From NCBI GenBank assembly GCA_001885315.1, contig MLPZ01000011.1, positions 62,001-126,000 on the forward strand: a stretch of 64,000 bases of DNA. Direction: 5' to 3'. Below are positions 28,109 to 37,652 of the stretch, in pieces (position 1 is the first letter of the stretch; every line of letters begins with the position of its first letter). Under the pieces are notes generated by a model, which was not told the DNA's origin, did not search any database, and saw nothing but the letters and a program-made list of their open reading frames with translations. The position numbers were made by a program, and so were the translations under genes. Origin of the DNA: Treponema sp. CETP13. GTDB taxonomy: Bacteria > Spirochaetota > Spirochaetia > Treponematales > Treponemataceae.

Positions 28109-29821
28109 ATGAACAAGTATCAAATAAGAAAATTTTTTGGACTTTTTGTCCTTTATGGTCTTTTATTTCTCGGCATTTTTATGGTCCAATTTAGAAATGA
28201 ATCCTCAATTTCTAAAAAATTTGGAGACATAAAACTCCATTTATCAGAAACTCTTACCAAAGAAAATGAAACTCTATTAAAGAATAATTTTCAAGTAAGC
28301 ACAAGAGGAATTACATTATTTTCTAATGATATAAATCCTGTTAAACTGACGTATGTAAATGGAAATGTATCCACATTAAAAATAGTAAATTGGACACAAG
28401 ATTCCGACTCTTCTTTTACAATTGATTTTTCTGAAGATACTCACTTGTCATTTTCTTCTTCTACTTCAGACCATGAAATTTTATCTATATCAGCGAAACT
28501 TCCCAATAATGCTCACAGAATAACTATATCATATAAATTAGGTGGTGCATATACAGTTACAGATTACAAAGCCTCTTACGCTTTAATAAATTCTCAAAAA
28601 AACGACTATATTTTAAAAGCACAAAACATAACTGCAAACACCATATCTTTAACAAACCCTATGAATATAGCAATGTTTGGAGATTTTATAAAATCAGAAA
28701 CATTTTCATTTGACGACATTCTTGATTATCCTCAAGCAACAGATAAAGCACGAGAAGCTTCGATAGAAAAACTTAGAACAACAATTCTTGCAACTTATCC
28801 AGTACAAAAAGACACTATTACTTCTGAAATTGCAATAGCAGCATGGATTGCCGAAAAAAGTAGACAAGGTGACTACCAAGAAGCAATAGATACCGTTCCT
28901 CAAACATTTAAAGACAGTTCCACTCGTACATATCTTACAACCACTTATTTTAATACATTACAAGAAATGAATAAATCTTTAGACATGCAAATTGAAAACA
29001 TCTCTTTTAGCATGCAAAATTCTATATCAAAAAAATCGCTCGATGTTTTTGAATTAGATTCATTTCCCGATTTTCTACTTACAAAAACAACTGCAAGTAT
29101 AAATAAGATTTTGGCTGTTCCAAGCAACATGGGAAATTTTGCTCCAACAGTTTCACAAGCTGCAGGGATTCTTCATGTATACAATGAATTAAAGACAAAA
29201 AAACCAGAATCTATAGCATTATTAGAAAACGTCTTACAGCTTTGTGTAGAAAAAATTGAAAGTAACTGTATCCCAACTAATACCTTATTAACTATTGTTG
29301 AAAATGATGAAAAAGTTAATACTTTAATAACCTTAAAGGCAGGCTATGAATTACTACGGTTAGGACAAATAAAACAACAAACACGACTAATCGCTGCAGG
29401 TAATTTATTAATAAATTCCGTTCTTACAACAAGTATAAATCCCTCTATGAGAACACTTGGAGAAGAATACAAAATTCTCTGTGCAAGTACAAATCCATAT
29501 TACCCACATATACAAGTGCTAAAAGAAACTGATACGGATATAATATGGGCTTGGACTTGTGCCCAGAAGCTCACCTATAATGACGAAACAAATGACATAC
29601 ATACAATTGACTGCACCTTTCCAAAAGGCACTAGTCATTACATGATTATGCATGGAATAAAACAATTTAGTTCAATCGAAATTTATGGATTAAAATACCG
29701 CACCGATCCACGCTTTGAATGGTACAACTCTTCTGGGTATGCTGTAGACACTGAGAAAGACATTTTGTTTCTTAAATTTAGGCAAAAAGCTGATACAGAA
29801 AAAGTTCGCTTATTCTACTAG
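28109..29821 (+). CDS. Membrane-anchored protein of unknown function (570 aa)
   Basis: I do not recognise this protein. It has one N-terminal membrane helix (about residues 9-27) and a large remainder without obvious repeats or catalytic motifs. Residues 45-190 look beta-rich (ITLFSNDINPVKLTYVNGNV), and the middle is more helical. The topology suggests an inner-membrane anchor with an extracytoplasmic domain. It stands alone on the plus strand between two minus-strand genes and overlaps the stop of the next gene by four bases. The ATG has no ribosome binding site. Confidence 0.7.
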   Translation: MNKYQIRKFFGLFVLYGLLFLGIFMVQFRNESSISKKFGDIKLHLSETLTKENETLLKNNFQVSTRGITLFSNDINPVKLTYVNGNVSTLKIVNWTQDSDSSFTIDFSEDTHLSFSSSTSDHEILSISAKLPNNAHRITISYKLGGAYTVTDYKASYALINSQKNDYILKAQNITANTISLTNPMNIAMFGDFIKSETFSFDDILDYPQATDKAREASIEKLRTTILATYPVQKDTITSEIAIAAWIAEKSRQGDYQEAIDTVPQTFKDSSTRTYLTTTYFNTLQEMNKSLDMQIENISFSMQNSISKKSLDVFELDSFPDFLLTKTTASINKILAVPSNMGNFAPTVSQAAGILHVYNELKTKKPESIALLENVLQLCVEKIESNCIPTNTLLTIVENDEKVNTLITLKAGYELLRLGQIKQQTRLIAAGNLLINSVLTTSINPSMRTLGEEYKILCASTNPYYPHIQVLKETDTDIIWAWTCAQKLTYNDETNDIHTIDCTFPKGTSHYMIMHGIKQFSSIEIYGLKYRTDPRFEWYNSSGYAVDTEKDILFLKFRQKADTEKVRLFY

Positions 29822-32163
29822 AAGAAAGCCGAATACGACTCAAGGAGCTTATCAAGTTCCTCTTGATTATCGGCAACAAGACTCGCAGCAAAATAGAGGC
29901 CAACAGCAGATTCTGTTGTAAGTCGTCCCATAGGAGTTGCCCCTTCTCTCCAAACTCGTCGACTTGTCGAATAACCCGAAAAATCTATTTCACTTTCCTG
30001 TTGTGAAGTGCAATAAAAATGGCACCCTTTTTTACGCCCGTTCTGTAGCAAAGGTTTTATAGAATAATCACTCTCACGCATACTACCGGTACCTGTTTCA
30101 TATAATTCCATAATAATATGAGTTAGGCCATTATCTATCAATGGTAAATAGTTCGAGGATTTAAGCCCTGGATATACACGACAAACAAGCATTTTATTGG
30201 CTGCTTCCCGTAAAATTTGTTTCATAACAAACTCATCAGGACTTTCTAGCCCCGCAAACATTGAATATAAAGTATCAGAACCAGTAAAAACAAGATTTTC
30301 CATATTCCAATTGCAAAATCCACCTTCTCTAGGTTTTATAAATTTTAAGTTTAAAGGAGAAAACACTTTCCCGTCAAAAACAACATACACTCCATTGGTT
30401 TCTTTTACTGCTAAGGTAACGGCTTTATCAATACTACATTTTGGCATATCAGATGCTTCTGGAGTATCATGAGCCGAAGCAAGTATTATAGGAACTTTTG
30501 CATCTGCAAAAAGCCAAAACAATAAAGCAGCTGTATAGGGCAAAGTATCTAGTCCATATGCAACGATGATACCACTTGCAGTTCCGGTTTCGATACATTC
30601 TGTAATTTCTTTTATAAGTGCTGCCCAATCTCCCGGTTCTATTTCTTCACTCCATAAATGATTAACTTGCACAACTTTTGTTCGAACATCGCTATCGTTA
30701 TTTTCAAGGAGTTTGTTTAGAACCTCAACTTCTCCGGTTTTGGCAGATCCATCTTGGTTTAAGCGACCACAAATTGCCCCGCCCATCGAAAGTACATAAA
30801 CAAGTTTTATATTCAATTCACGTTTTAAAAGTCGCTTAACAGTCTGCGGAACAGCCATGCCACCAGTTAGATGCATTACTTGTCCAGTTAGAAACTCGAT
30901 TGGCGACATTTCACCGTCGCGAAGTTTTTCTGTCTCTTTAGGGTTTTCTGCTATTACTTTTTTTACAATAGGTAACAATTCATCTTCACTAGCTATTTGC
31001 GTCCAGTTATTTATTTTTATTATGGTGAGAGGATCTTTCCCCGTTTTATACACAGATTGCATTAATTGACGTGCAATACCATTATGTATTCTACCATTTT
31101 TTAATAACTGCAATATTTGTGCAAAATAGGCAGGTGTCAGTGGAGATTGCGAAAATCCAGTAAAATTATTTTCGGTAATACGAGAAAACTCAGAAGAAAT
31201 CCAATGTGCTGCATCCATAGAATCTCCACCTGCAGCAATTGTTGCCTCAAAATAATCAGCTCTATCTTTGTCATCACAAATATATTCAGCACGAGTCCTA
31301 GAAAGACCATACACCTTGCTTAAACGTCGACGTCTAGCTTCGGGCAATTCAAATGGTTTTTGAAAATCCATTTCTGTTTCTGGATATTTAAATACTACAT
31401 GAGCTTTAACTTTTTCAAACCGAGTAAGATGAGGATCTCTAAGTTTGTACTGCTCTGTGCTATTTTGACGTTCGTTCCACAATCGACTTTCGGAAACAAC
31501 CTTTTTGCCTGTTCTAAGAATCTCTTCTTGACGATTTAATTCGATATTTATTGCTTTTCGAACAAAGTTAAAAGAATTTAAATTTCGTAATTTTACATAA
31601 TAGTCAGGTGGAATAGGATATTTTGCCAACGCTACATATGCATTACAACGAATCATTGTTTCTATAGGGGCAACTGTAATAAACCCCAAATATTGGACAA
31701 GACGTCTTAATTCATTTAAGAAAAACTCTGCTTCTTCTCCAAGCTCAAAATCAGCCCCTGTACGTATACGTATACTTGGACACCCCGCATTTGAATAATC
31801 CATAAAAGCTTTGTTATTTGAACGAGTAAGTCGACCAGTATCTTCTTCTATGCGTATTTCTTCGATATGTACTGTTTTTTTTCTGCGATGAAACTCTATG
31901 TCTAAAAAGCCATTTGTTGCAACTTTAACAGAATAACCTGAAATATCACTTCCCTCTGGAATATCTATACTCCCAGTAAGATGTTCAATTTCTAATTCTT
32001 CTAACTTCTTACAATTAAAAGCATTAGAAAGCATGCATAAAATATTCATTAATTCTGAATCTATAGTTATTTGAGTGCCGTTTTCTGTGGAAGTTTCGAT
32101 AAAAGCCTTTTTGTGTGGTAAAACAAGAATTCGTGTCTCTAAATACACATTGGACTGGTACAT
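29818..32163 (-). CDS. GatB/GatE-like protein fused to an asparaginase-like domain, probably catalytically altered
   Basis: Residues 1-455 of this 781-residue protein resemble the tRNA amidotransferase subunit GatB: FMDYSNAGCPSIRIRTGADF, KLRNLNSFNFVRKAINIELN, then a YqeY-like tail domain. Residues 456-781 resemble type I asparaginase or GatD (VLSMGGAICG, VAYGLDTLPYTAALL). In asparaginases and GatD these read TGGTI and HGTDT; here the nucleophile threonines are Met460 and Leu538. The GatB part also lacks the usual FYPDLPKGYQ motif and is short at the N-terminus. Archaeal GatD and GatE are separate proteins. The frame is intact with a strong promoter, so it is kept by selection; its role is unknown. 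Confidence 0.75.
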   Translation of the reverse strand: MYQSNVYLETRILVLPHKKAFIETSTENGTQITIDSELMNILCMLSNAFNCKKLEELEIEHLTGSIDIPEGSDISGYSVKVATNGFLDIEFHRRKKTVHIEEIRIEEDTGRLTRSNNKAFMDYSNAGCPSIRIRTGADFELGEEAEFFLNELRRLVQYLGFITVAPIETMIRCNAYVALAKYPIPPDYYVKLRNLNSFNFVRKAINIELNRQEEILRTGKKVVSESRLWNERQNSTEQYKLRDPHLTRFEKVKAHVVFKYPETEMDFQKPFELPEARRRRLSKVYGLSRTRAEYICDDKDRADYFEATIAAGGDSMDAAHWISSEFSRITENNFTGFSQSPLTPAYFAQILQLLKNGRIHNGIARQLMQSVYKTGKDPLTIIKINNWTQIASEDELLPIVKKVIAENPKETEKLRDGEMSPIEFLTGQVMHLTGGMAVPQTVKRLLKRELNIKLVYVLSMGGAICGRLNQDGSAKTGEVEVLNKLLENNDSDVRTKVVQVNHLWSEEIEPGDWAALIKEITECIETGTASGIIVAYGLDTLPYTAALLFWLFADAKVPIILASAHDTPEASDMPKCSIDKAVTLAVKETNGVYVVFDGKVFSPLNLKFIKPREGGFCNWNMENLVFTGSDTLYSMFAGLESPDEFVMKQILREAANKMLVCRVYPGLKSSNYLPLIDNGLTHIIMELYETGTGSMRESDYSIKPLLQNGRKKGCHFYCTSQQESEIDFSGYSTSRRVWREGATPMGRLTTESAVGLYFAASLVADNQEELDKLLESYSAFF

Positions 32164-32183
32164 AGCAACTCCTTATAGCATTT

Positions 32184-32212
32184 ATTATATTTTACATAGA
32201 AATTCTTATCAA
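32184..32212 (-). promoter_or_regulatory. Promoter of the GatB/asparaginase-like fusion gene
   Basis: On the minus strand TTGATA (32207-32212) and TATAAT (32184-32189) are exactly 17 bases apart. An AAGGAG site and the ATG follow within 26 bases. Confidence 0.85.
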
Positions 32213-32235
32213 CTGTACCATTTTTTGACAAAATA

Positions 32236-32244
32236 TGATATACT
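32236..32244 (+). promoter_or_regulatory. Extended -10 promoter candidate of the glycosidase-ppx-ppk operon
   Basis: TGATATACT fits an extended -10 element. No good -35 lies at the right distance. TTGACA occurs twice nearby (32225 and 32244) but without a matching -10. Confidence 0.4.
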
Positions 32245-32303
32245 TGACACTGATTAAGATTTAGTAGATTTCATTTTACAAAAAAGTGAAGTAAGGAGCA
32301 CCT

Positions 32304-33746
32304 GTGAATAAGCACGACTTTCCTAAAATCCATTTTTACGACCAGGATTTTGTAGATATTTATGATAAAACGTGGGCTTGGTTACAGGATTTTTGGCGTG
32401 ACCCCTTAAGTGGGGCAAAAACAACTGATGGATATTTTATGTACCATACATCACAAGATGACGATACGGAACTATCTATAGTTGATCAACTTGAAAGTAC
32501 ATTCTCATCCTTTTTTCTTGTATATTCAAACCGAAATTATCCAGCTCATCAAAACTTGGATTATTTATACTCTCGACAAGAAGAAAATGGCGCTATCCGT
32601 TGGAAATACAATGCAAAAACAAATGAACCAATTGTTTCTAAAGACAATCCAGAAGGAGTAGGTCTTCCCCTTTTTGCATGGGCTGAGTTTAACCTATATC
32701 ATAAGTCTGCAAATAAACGGCGTGTAAAAGAAATTATGCCAATACTGCAAAAATATATGACATGGCTTAGCAATACTTTTAAAGATGAAAACGGTATGTA
32801 TAAAGCACCCTATTGTGCAGGAGAAATGTATAATTCACCTCGTGAAGGAGCAGTATTTACTGTAGATTTTAACTCGGCACTAGCTGTAAATGCATTATAT
32901 ATGTCTGCACTAGGTGATATTCTTAATGATAAAGAATTAAGTTTTCAATATAAACGTCTCTATTTTTCTCTAAAAACTCGTATCAATTCTTTTATGTGGA
33001 ATCAAACAACAGGAATTTATCACGACTTAGACGAAAATGCTATACAACTTCCTGTTAAAACTATAGCTGGATTTTGGCCAATGCTTGCAGAAATACCAAA
33101 CGAAGACAAAGCAAATCTCATGGTAAACTTATTGACTGATCCTCATTATTTTGGAACAGAACACCCTTTCCCTTCTCTTTCTGCAGATGAAAAACAATTT
33201 AGCGAAAAAGGTCATGGCTATTGTGGTAGCGTTTTTCCAATTTGCAATTTTATGGTTATAAAAGGTCTTGAAAAATACGAACATTGGGATTTAGCTCGCG
33301 AAAGTGCAATAAAACATTTGTATTTTATACTTGAAGCTATGTTCCCAGGAACTTCACGACAAGGCGATTTATACGAGGCATATTTACCATGCAAAGAAGG
33401 AATCGCCACAATGGACGAAGTTGGAACTCCTCCACGGACTCGATACCTTACATCTACCGGACTTTCGACAATTGCTCTTATGATAGAAAATATAATAGGA
33501 CTTGAAATAAGCTTACCAAGAAAAACAGTAGATTGGATAATTCCAAACTTGGAAAGCATGGGGATTGAGAATCTCTCACTTAAACGAAACCTTATTACAA
33601 TTTTGTCTAACAAAAGTAACCGAGGTTGGGAAATCCAAATGGAAAGTGAAAAATTATACTATTTTACCATTAATATTTTAGGTCAAAAGAAAAAGACATT
33701 ACCAATCCCATCAGGTAAATGTTCTATGCTAATAGACAAACTATAG
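32304..33746 (+). CDS. Trehalase/MGH1-like (alpha/alpha)6 glycoside hydrolase
   Basis: The 480-residue product starts at GTG with AAGGAG five bases upstream. It resembles the (alpha/alpha)6 barrel glycosidases of the GH37/GH63/mannosylglycerate-hydrolase group (TTDGYFMYHTSQDDDT, VFTVDFNSALAVNALY, MWNQTTGIYHDLD, TIAGFWPMLAEIP). No signal peptide is seen, so it acts in the cytoplasm. Substrate is uncertain: trehalose, a glucosyl or mannosyl solute, or glycogen-derived oligosaccharide. It precedes ppx/gppA and ppk1 in an operon, which links a carbohydrate store with polyphosphate. Confidence 0.78.
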   Translation: MNKHDFPKIHFYDQDFVDIYDKTWAWLQDFWRDPLSGAKTTDGYFMYHTSQDDDTELSIVDQLESTFSSFFLVYSNRNYPAHQNLDYLYSRQEENGAIRWKYNAKTNEPIVSKDNPEGVGLPLFAWAEFNLYHKSANKRRVKEIMPILQKYMTWLSNTFKDENGMYKAPYCAGEMYNSPREGAVFTVDFNSALAVNALYMSALGDILNDKELSFQYKRLYFSLKTRINSFMWNQTTGIYHDLDENAIQLPVKTIAGFWPMLAEIPNEDKANLMVNLLTDPHYFGTEHPFPSLSADEKQFSEKGHGYCGSVFPICNFMVIKGLEKYEHWDLARESAIKHLYFILEAMFPGTSRQGDLYEAYLPCKEGIATMDEVGTPPRTRYLTSTGLSTIALMIENIIGLEISLPRKTVDWIIPNLESMGIENLSLKRNLITILSNKSNRGWEIQMESEKLYYFTINILGQKKKTLPIPSGKCSMLIDKL

Positions 33747-33767
33747 CTATTAGCACCTAACAATAGT

Positions 33768-35294
33768 ATGAAAACATTAGAAGCCGTTATAGAAATAGGT
33801 TCTACTGCTATACGATTAATGGTATTTCAAGTTGATTCTACTGGAACTTGGAATACTATCGATAAAGCAGAATTACCAGTCGCTCTTGGCCGTGATGTTT
33901 TTACAAACGGTGATATATCACGAGATACTCTACTTAAATGTACCAGAATTCTTCTTCGTTTTTCTGAACTTTTAGACGGCTGGAATATTGATAGATTTCA
34001 TACAGCTATTATTGCTACAAGCGCTGTTAGAGAAGCTTCAAATCGCGACATGTTCATTGATCGCATTTACGTAAAAACTAATTATAAAGTTAAAGTAATC
34101 GATGGGATTGAAGAAAACCGTCTTATGTATCTAAGTACAGTAGAAGTTTTACGAAAAGATGCTCCTCAACTTATGAAACAAAACGCCCTAATCTTCGAAA
34201 TTGGTGGTGGTTCAACAGAACTAATGCTTTTACAACATGGCAAAATGGTAGCTGCTCACAGTTTATATCTTGGAACTGTAATAATAAACCAATATCAAAA
34301 AAGAATACTTGGATCAGTTTCTGACTCTCGCAGATTTATATCTGATTATATTAAAACTGCAGGCATAAATATGAGTTCAGAAATTAATTTTTCTCATATA
34401 AAACTATGTATCACACTGGGCACTGAAACACTTATTGCTGCACATGAAGTAGGAGAAAAGATCGGAGAGCGAATTTGGTCGATTTCTAAAAATAAATTTG
34501 TTTCCTTTGTAAACAGCATACAAGAATATTCAATAGAGGAATGTCTTGCACGTTTTCATCTTTCATACAATGAAGCCAATTCACTACAAGTAGGCTTATT
34601 AACTTACAAATTATTTATGCAGCTTACAGCAGCAGAAAAAATGATTGTAACAGATGTGTCGGTTAGAGAAGGGTTACTTATAAACAGAATTTCAGCTCCA
34701 GATGATATTCAAACAATGTTTTGCTCACAGATTATTGCTTCGGCACGAAGCATAGGCCGTAAATACAATTTTGATGAACCTCACGCCCAATATGTACATG
34801 ATGCAGCTATAAAAATTTATGATTCGATAAAAAACGAATTAGTTTTACCTGCTTCGGCACGCATTCTACTTGAAGTTTCGGCTTACCTACATGATATCGG
34901 AGTCTTTATTAGAACAAACAATCATAATTTACATAGCCAGTATATAATAGCACATTCTGATATATTCGGATTAAGTAAAGACGACATTCACATTGTCTCG
35001 CTTGTTGCACGATATCATCGAGGCAAAATAAGATACCAAGATGACGAATCATACAGAAGCCTTTCAAGATTAGAACGAATGCAAGTTCTAAAATTAGCAG
35101 CTATTCTAAGAGTAGCCGATGCTTTAGACCGCGGTCACTCTCAGCATATAAAAGATTTTACAATTGAACAACAAGAAGACAAACTTATATTTCATATAAA
35201 AGAGATTCACAATGCTAATCTAGAAAAATTAGCTCTTACAGAAAAATCAGATTTATTTGAGTCTGTTTTTAGCTACAGTATAGTTTTGTTATAA
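33768..35294 (+). CDS. Ppx/GppA exopolyphosphatase-family protein with C-terminal HD domain
   Basis: The 508-residue product has the ASKHA-fold Ppx/GppA phosphatase in residues 1-310 (VIEIGSTAIRLMVFQ, ATSAVREASNR, IFEIGGGSTELML). An HD-type domain follows (ILLEVSAYLHDIGVFI, VARYHRG). This domain pair is found in polyphosphatases and in ppGpp-hydrolysing GppA. Lying directly before ppk1 it most likely degrades polyphosphate, opposing Ppk1. The ATG lacks a clear ribosome binding site, so it may depend on read-through translation from the gene before it. Confidence 0.9.
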   Translation: MKTLEAVIEIGSTAIRLMVFQVDSTGTWNTIDKAELPVALGRDVFTNGDISRDTLLKCTRILLRFSELLDGWNIDRFHTAIIATSAVREASNRDMFIDRIYVKTNYKVKVIDGIEENRLMYLSTVEVLRKDAPQLMKQNALIFEIGGGSTELMLLQHGKMVAAHSLYLGTVIINQYQKRILGSVSDSRRFISDYIKTAGINMSSEINFSHIKLCITLGTETLIAAHEVGEKIGERIWSISKNKFVSFVNSIQEYSIEECLARFHLSYNEANSLQVGLLTYKLFMQLTAAEKMIVTDVSVREGLLINRISAPDDIQTMFCSQIIASARSIGRKYNFDEPHAQYVHDAAIKIYDSIKNELVLPASARILLEVSAYLHDIGVFIRTNNHNLHSQYIIAHSDIFGLSKDDIHIVSLVARYHRGKIRYQDDESYRSLSRLERMQVLKLAAILRVADALDRGHSQHIKDFTIEQQEDKLIFHIKEIHNANLEKLALTEKSDLFESVFSYSIVLL

Positions 35295-35304
35295 GGTGTA
35301 GTTT

Positions 35305-37449
35305 ATGAAAAACGAAAATATAAAGTATATTAACAGAGAACTCTCATGGATAGAGTTTAACGCACGAGTTCTGCATCAAGCGGAGCAACCAGAAGTCCCT
35401 CTTTTAGAAAGACTTAAATTCCTTGCTATTGTTTCATCTAATTTTGACGAGTTTTTTATGGTACGAGTTGCTGGTTTAAAACGAGTAAAAGACACAGATT
35501 TAGATTGGAAAGATATTACAGGGCTTACCGCATGTGAACAACTAAAAGCCATCTCAGAAAGGGTTCATACACTTGTAGATCGGCAAGATAAAATTCTTAC
35601 TAATTCAATTTTACCAGAAATGGAAAAAGAGGGTCTCGTCTATATTCCTTGGAATAAATATTCACCTACAGAAAAACTGTTTTTAGAAAATAAATTTACC
35701 GAACAGATTTTTCCTCTTTTAACACCGTTAAGAACAGACACCCCAGCCGAATTACCTCATTTATCCAATTTAAAATTGCATGTAGCATTTACTCTTAAAC
35801 CAATTATTGACACATCAACACTTCCCGAAGCCTTTAAGAGTCATTCTGAAAATTCGCCTCTAGCACTCGTACAAATACCAAACAGCTTAGATCGAATAGT
35901 ATTACTCCCAACTACAGGTAATATACAAAGATTTACTTTTCTCGATGATATTATTATTCAATTTGGGACACGACTTTTCCCAGGATATAGCATTGAACAA
36001 TCTCTCATTTTTCGAGTAACAAATGATGCCGCTTTTTCTGTAGACGAAGAAAGAGATACAGACTTTATCGAAGCAATGAAAGAAGTTCTTCAAGCTCGAA
36101 AAACTTCTTATCCTGTACGTTTTATTTGTAATAATACAAGCCCAGAAATTCGTGATATCCTTGTAAAAAAAATGAATCTTGAAGCCCAAGATATATATCA
36201 AATTAATGGATTATTAGATATTTCTTCTTTTGCTAAAATTACATCACTTAACGGATATGAAAACCTACGCTTTCCTAAATGGAAACATTATAAACATATC
36301 GATTTAAACCCAAATACATCTCTTTGGGACAAAATAAAATCACAAGATATATTACTTCATGTTCCCTATGAAAGCTTCGATATTGTTGTCCAATTTGTAA
36401 ATCAGGCAGCAAACGACCCTCAAGTTCTTGCAATTAAAATGACTCTTTATAGAACAAGTGGCGACTCCCCTATTATAAAAGCATTAGAAAGAGCTGCACG
36501 AAACGGCAAACAAGTAACTGTTTTTGTAGAACTTAAAGCACGATTTGACGAAAAACAAAATATGGGTTGGGCCTCTCTGTTACAAGATGCCGGGGTTATA
36601 GTTGTTCATGGAATAGCAAACATGAAAGTACATGCAAAAATGCTTCTTGTTGTACGTCGTGAAGAACAAGGCATTGTGCGCTACGTACATATGTCGACAG
36701 GGAATTATAACGATGCTACAGCAAAAAGTTATGTTGATATGTCACTATTTACAACTAACCCGCAAATAGGAAACGATGCCTCATTATTTTTTAATATGAT
36801 TTCAGGATACTCCGCTATTCAGTCAATGCAACAATTGGCTATTGCACCAATTAATTTAAAATCAAAATTGCTCGAAATGATAGAGCGAGAAATTCAACAC
36901 TCTACCCCAGAAACTCCAGGTCTCATTATGGCAAAAATGAACAGCCTGGGCGAAAAAGATATAATAAATGCACTATACAAGGCAAGCAATCATAATGTTC
37001 GTATATTATTAAACATTAGAGGAATTTGCATGCTTGTTCCTGGAGTTGCAGGTCAAAGTGAAAATATTACAGTTTGCAGTATTGTTGGCCGGTATTTAGA
37101 GCACACACGTATTTTGTTTTTTCAAAATGGTGGTAACGAAGAAATATACCTTTCAAGCGCAGATTGGCTTAATAGAAATCTTAATCGCCGTGTTGAATTA
37201 ATGTTCCCTATTTTACAAAAAAACTTATTTGAAGATATTAAAAAAACTCTTAATCTTTATTTCTCTGATAATTGCTGTACTCACTACCTGACAAAAACAG
37301 GAGACTGGATACCGCGAACTCCAACCAATTTAGAAGAAAAGCGTAACGTTCAACAATATCTTAATAATAAATACAAAAAAATAAACGAAACAGAAAACAA
37401 AGAAATACCAACAGAATTTTTTGTTCGCCGCGCCGATTCTCAAAAATAA
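35305..37449 (+). CDS. ppk1: Polyphosphate kinase 1
   Basis: The 714-residue product is a full-length Ppk1, which makes polyphosphate from ATP reversibly. The N-terminal INRELSWIEFNARVLHQA and SSNFDEFFMVRVAG motifs are present, as are the catalytic-domain motifs KMTLYRTSGDSPI, KVHAKMLLVVRR (with the His of the phospho-histidine site region) and HMSTGNYNDATAKSYVDMSLFT. It follows ppx by 10 bases with AAGGTG upstream. A hairpin follows the stop. Confidence 0.97.
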   Translation: MKNENIKYINRELSWIEFNARVLHQAEQPEVPLLERLKFLAIVSSNFDEFFMVRVAGLKRVKDTDLDWKDITGLTACEQLKAISERVHTLVDRQDKILTNSILPEMEKEGLVYIPWNKYSPTEKLFLENKFTEQIFPLLTPLRTDTPAELPHLSNLKLHVAFTLKPIIDTSTLPEAFKSHSENSPLALVQIPNSLDRIVLLPTTGNIQRFTFLDDIIIQFGTRLFPGYSIEQSLIFRVTNDAAFSVDEERDTDFIEAMKEVLQARKTSYPVRFICNNTSPEIRDILVKKMNLEAQDIYQINGLLDISSFAKITSLNGYENLRFPKWKHYKHIDLNPNTSLWDKIKSQDILLHVPYESFDIVVQFVNQAANDPQVLAIKMTLYRTSGDSPIIKALERAARNGKQVTVFVELKARFDEKQNMGWASLLQDAGVIVVHGIANMKVHAKMLLVVRREEQGIVRYVHMSTGNYNDATAKSYVDMSLFTTNPQIGNDASLFFNMISGYSAIQSMQQLAIAPINLKSKLLEMIEREIQHSTPETPGLIMAKMNSLGEKDIINALYKASNHNVRILLNIRGICMLVPGVAGQSENITVCSIVGRYLEHTRILFFQNGGNEEIYLSSADWLNRNLNRRVELMFPILQKNLFEDIKKTLNLYFSDNCCTHYLTKTGDWIPRTPTNLEEKRNVQQYLNNKYKKINETENKEIPTEFFVRRADSQK

Positions 37450-37452
37450 TTT

Positions 37453-37474
37453 AATAGTGCAAAAAAGCACTATT
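37453..37474 (+). terminator. Weak terminator-like hairpin after ppk1
   Basis: AATAGTGC and GCACTATT pair around six A. The following bases (GCAATTTGTTA) are only partly T-rich. The hydG promoter's -35 overlaps its 3' edge. Confidence 0.5.
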
Positions 37475-37501
37475 GCAATTTGTTACAAGTTACCTTATAG
37501 T
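37473..37501 (+). promoter_or_regulatory. Promoter of hydG-hydE
   Basis: TTGCAA (37473-37478) and TATAGT (37496-37501) are 17 bases apart. The predicted start of transcription is near 37508. Confidence 0.75.
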
Positions 37502-37507
37502 TTTTGA

Positions 37508-37652
37508 TTATACCAACCTGAGATTAGGATTATTTCTGAAATCAAGGGTAGGAAAGCTATTCTACGCAATCTTATCTTTTTTTTAGTTCTTATAATCTCT
37601 TTTTGGTAAATACAATTTTTATAATTGCTGCACAATTTAAAGGAGATAGAAC
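37508..37652 (+). promoter_or_regulatory. 145-nt leader of hydG
   Basis: The leader is long for this genome and purine-rich in its first half (GATTAGGATT, AAGGGTAGGAAAGC), with a T8 run after CTTATC near 37580. Local pairings such as GTAG/CTAC around 37548-37565 are weak. No known riboswitch class fits. It ends in AAAGGAGATAG before the ATG. Confidence 0.35.

Noticed and set aside
37508-37570. Thiamine pyrophosphate riboswitch before hydG
   Set aside because: The bases ACCTGA, GGATTAT and GTAGGAAAG recall the 3' half of the TPP aptamer, but the CUGAGA arm and the closing P1 stem are missing, and HydG does not make thiamine.
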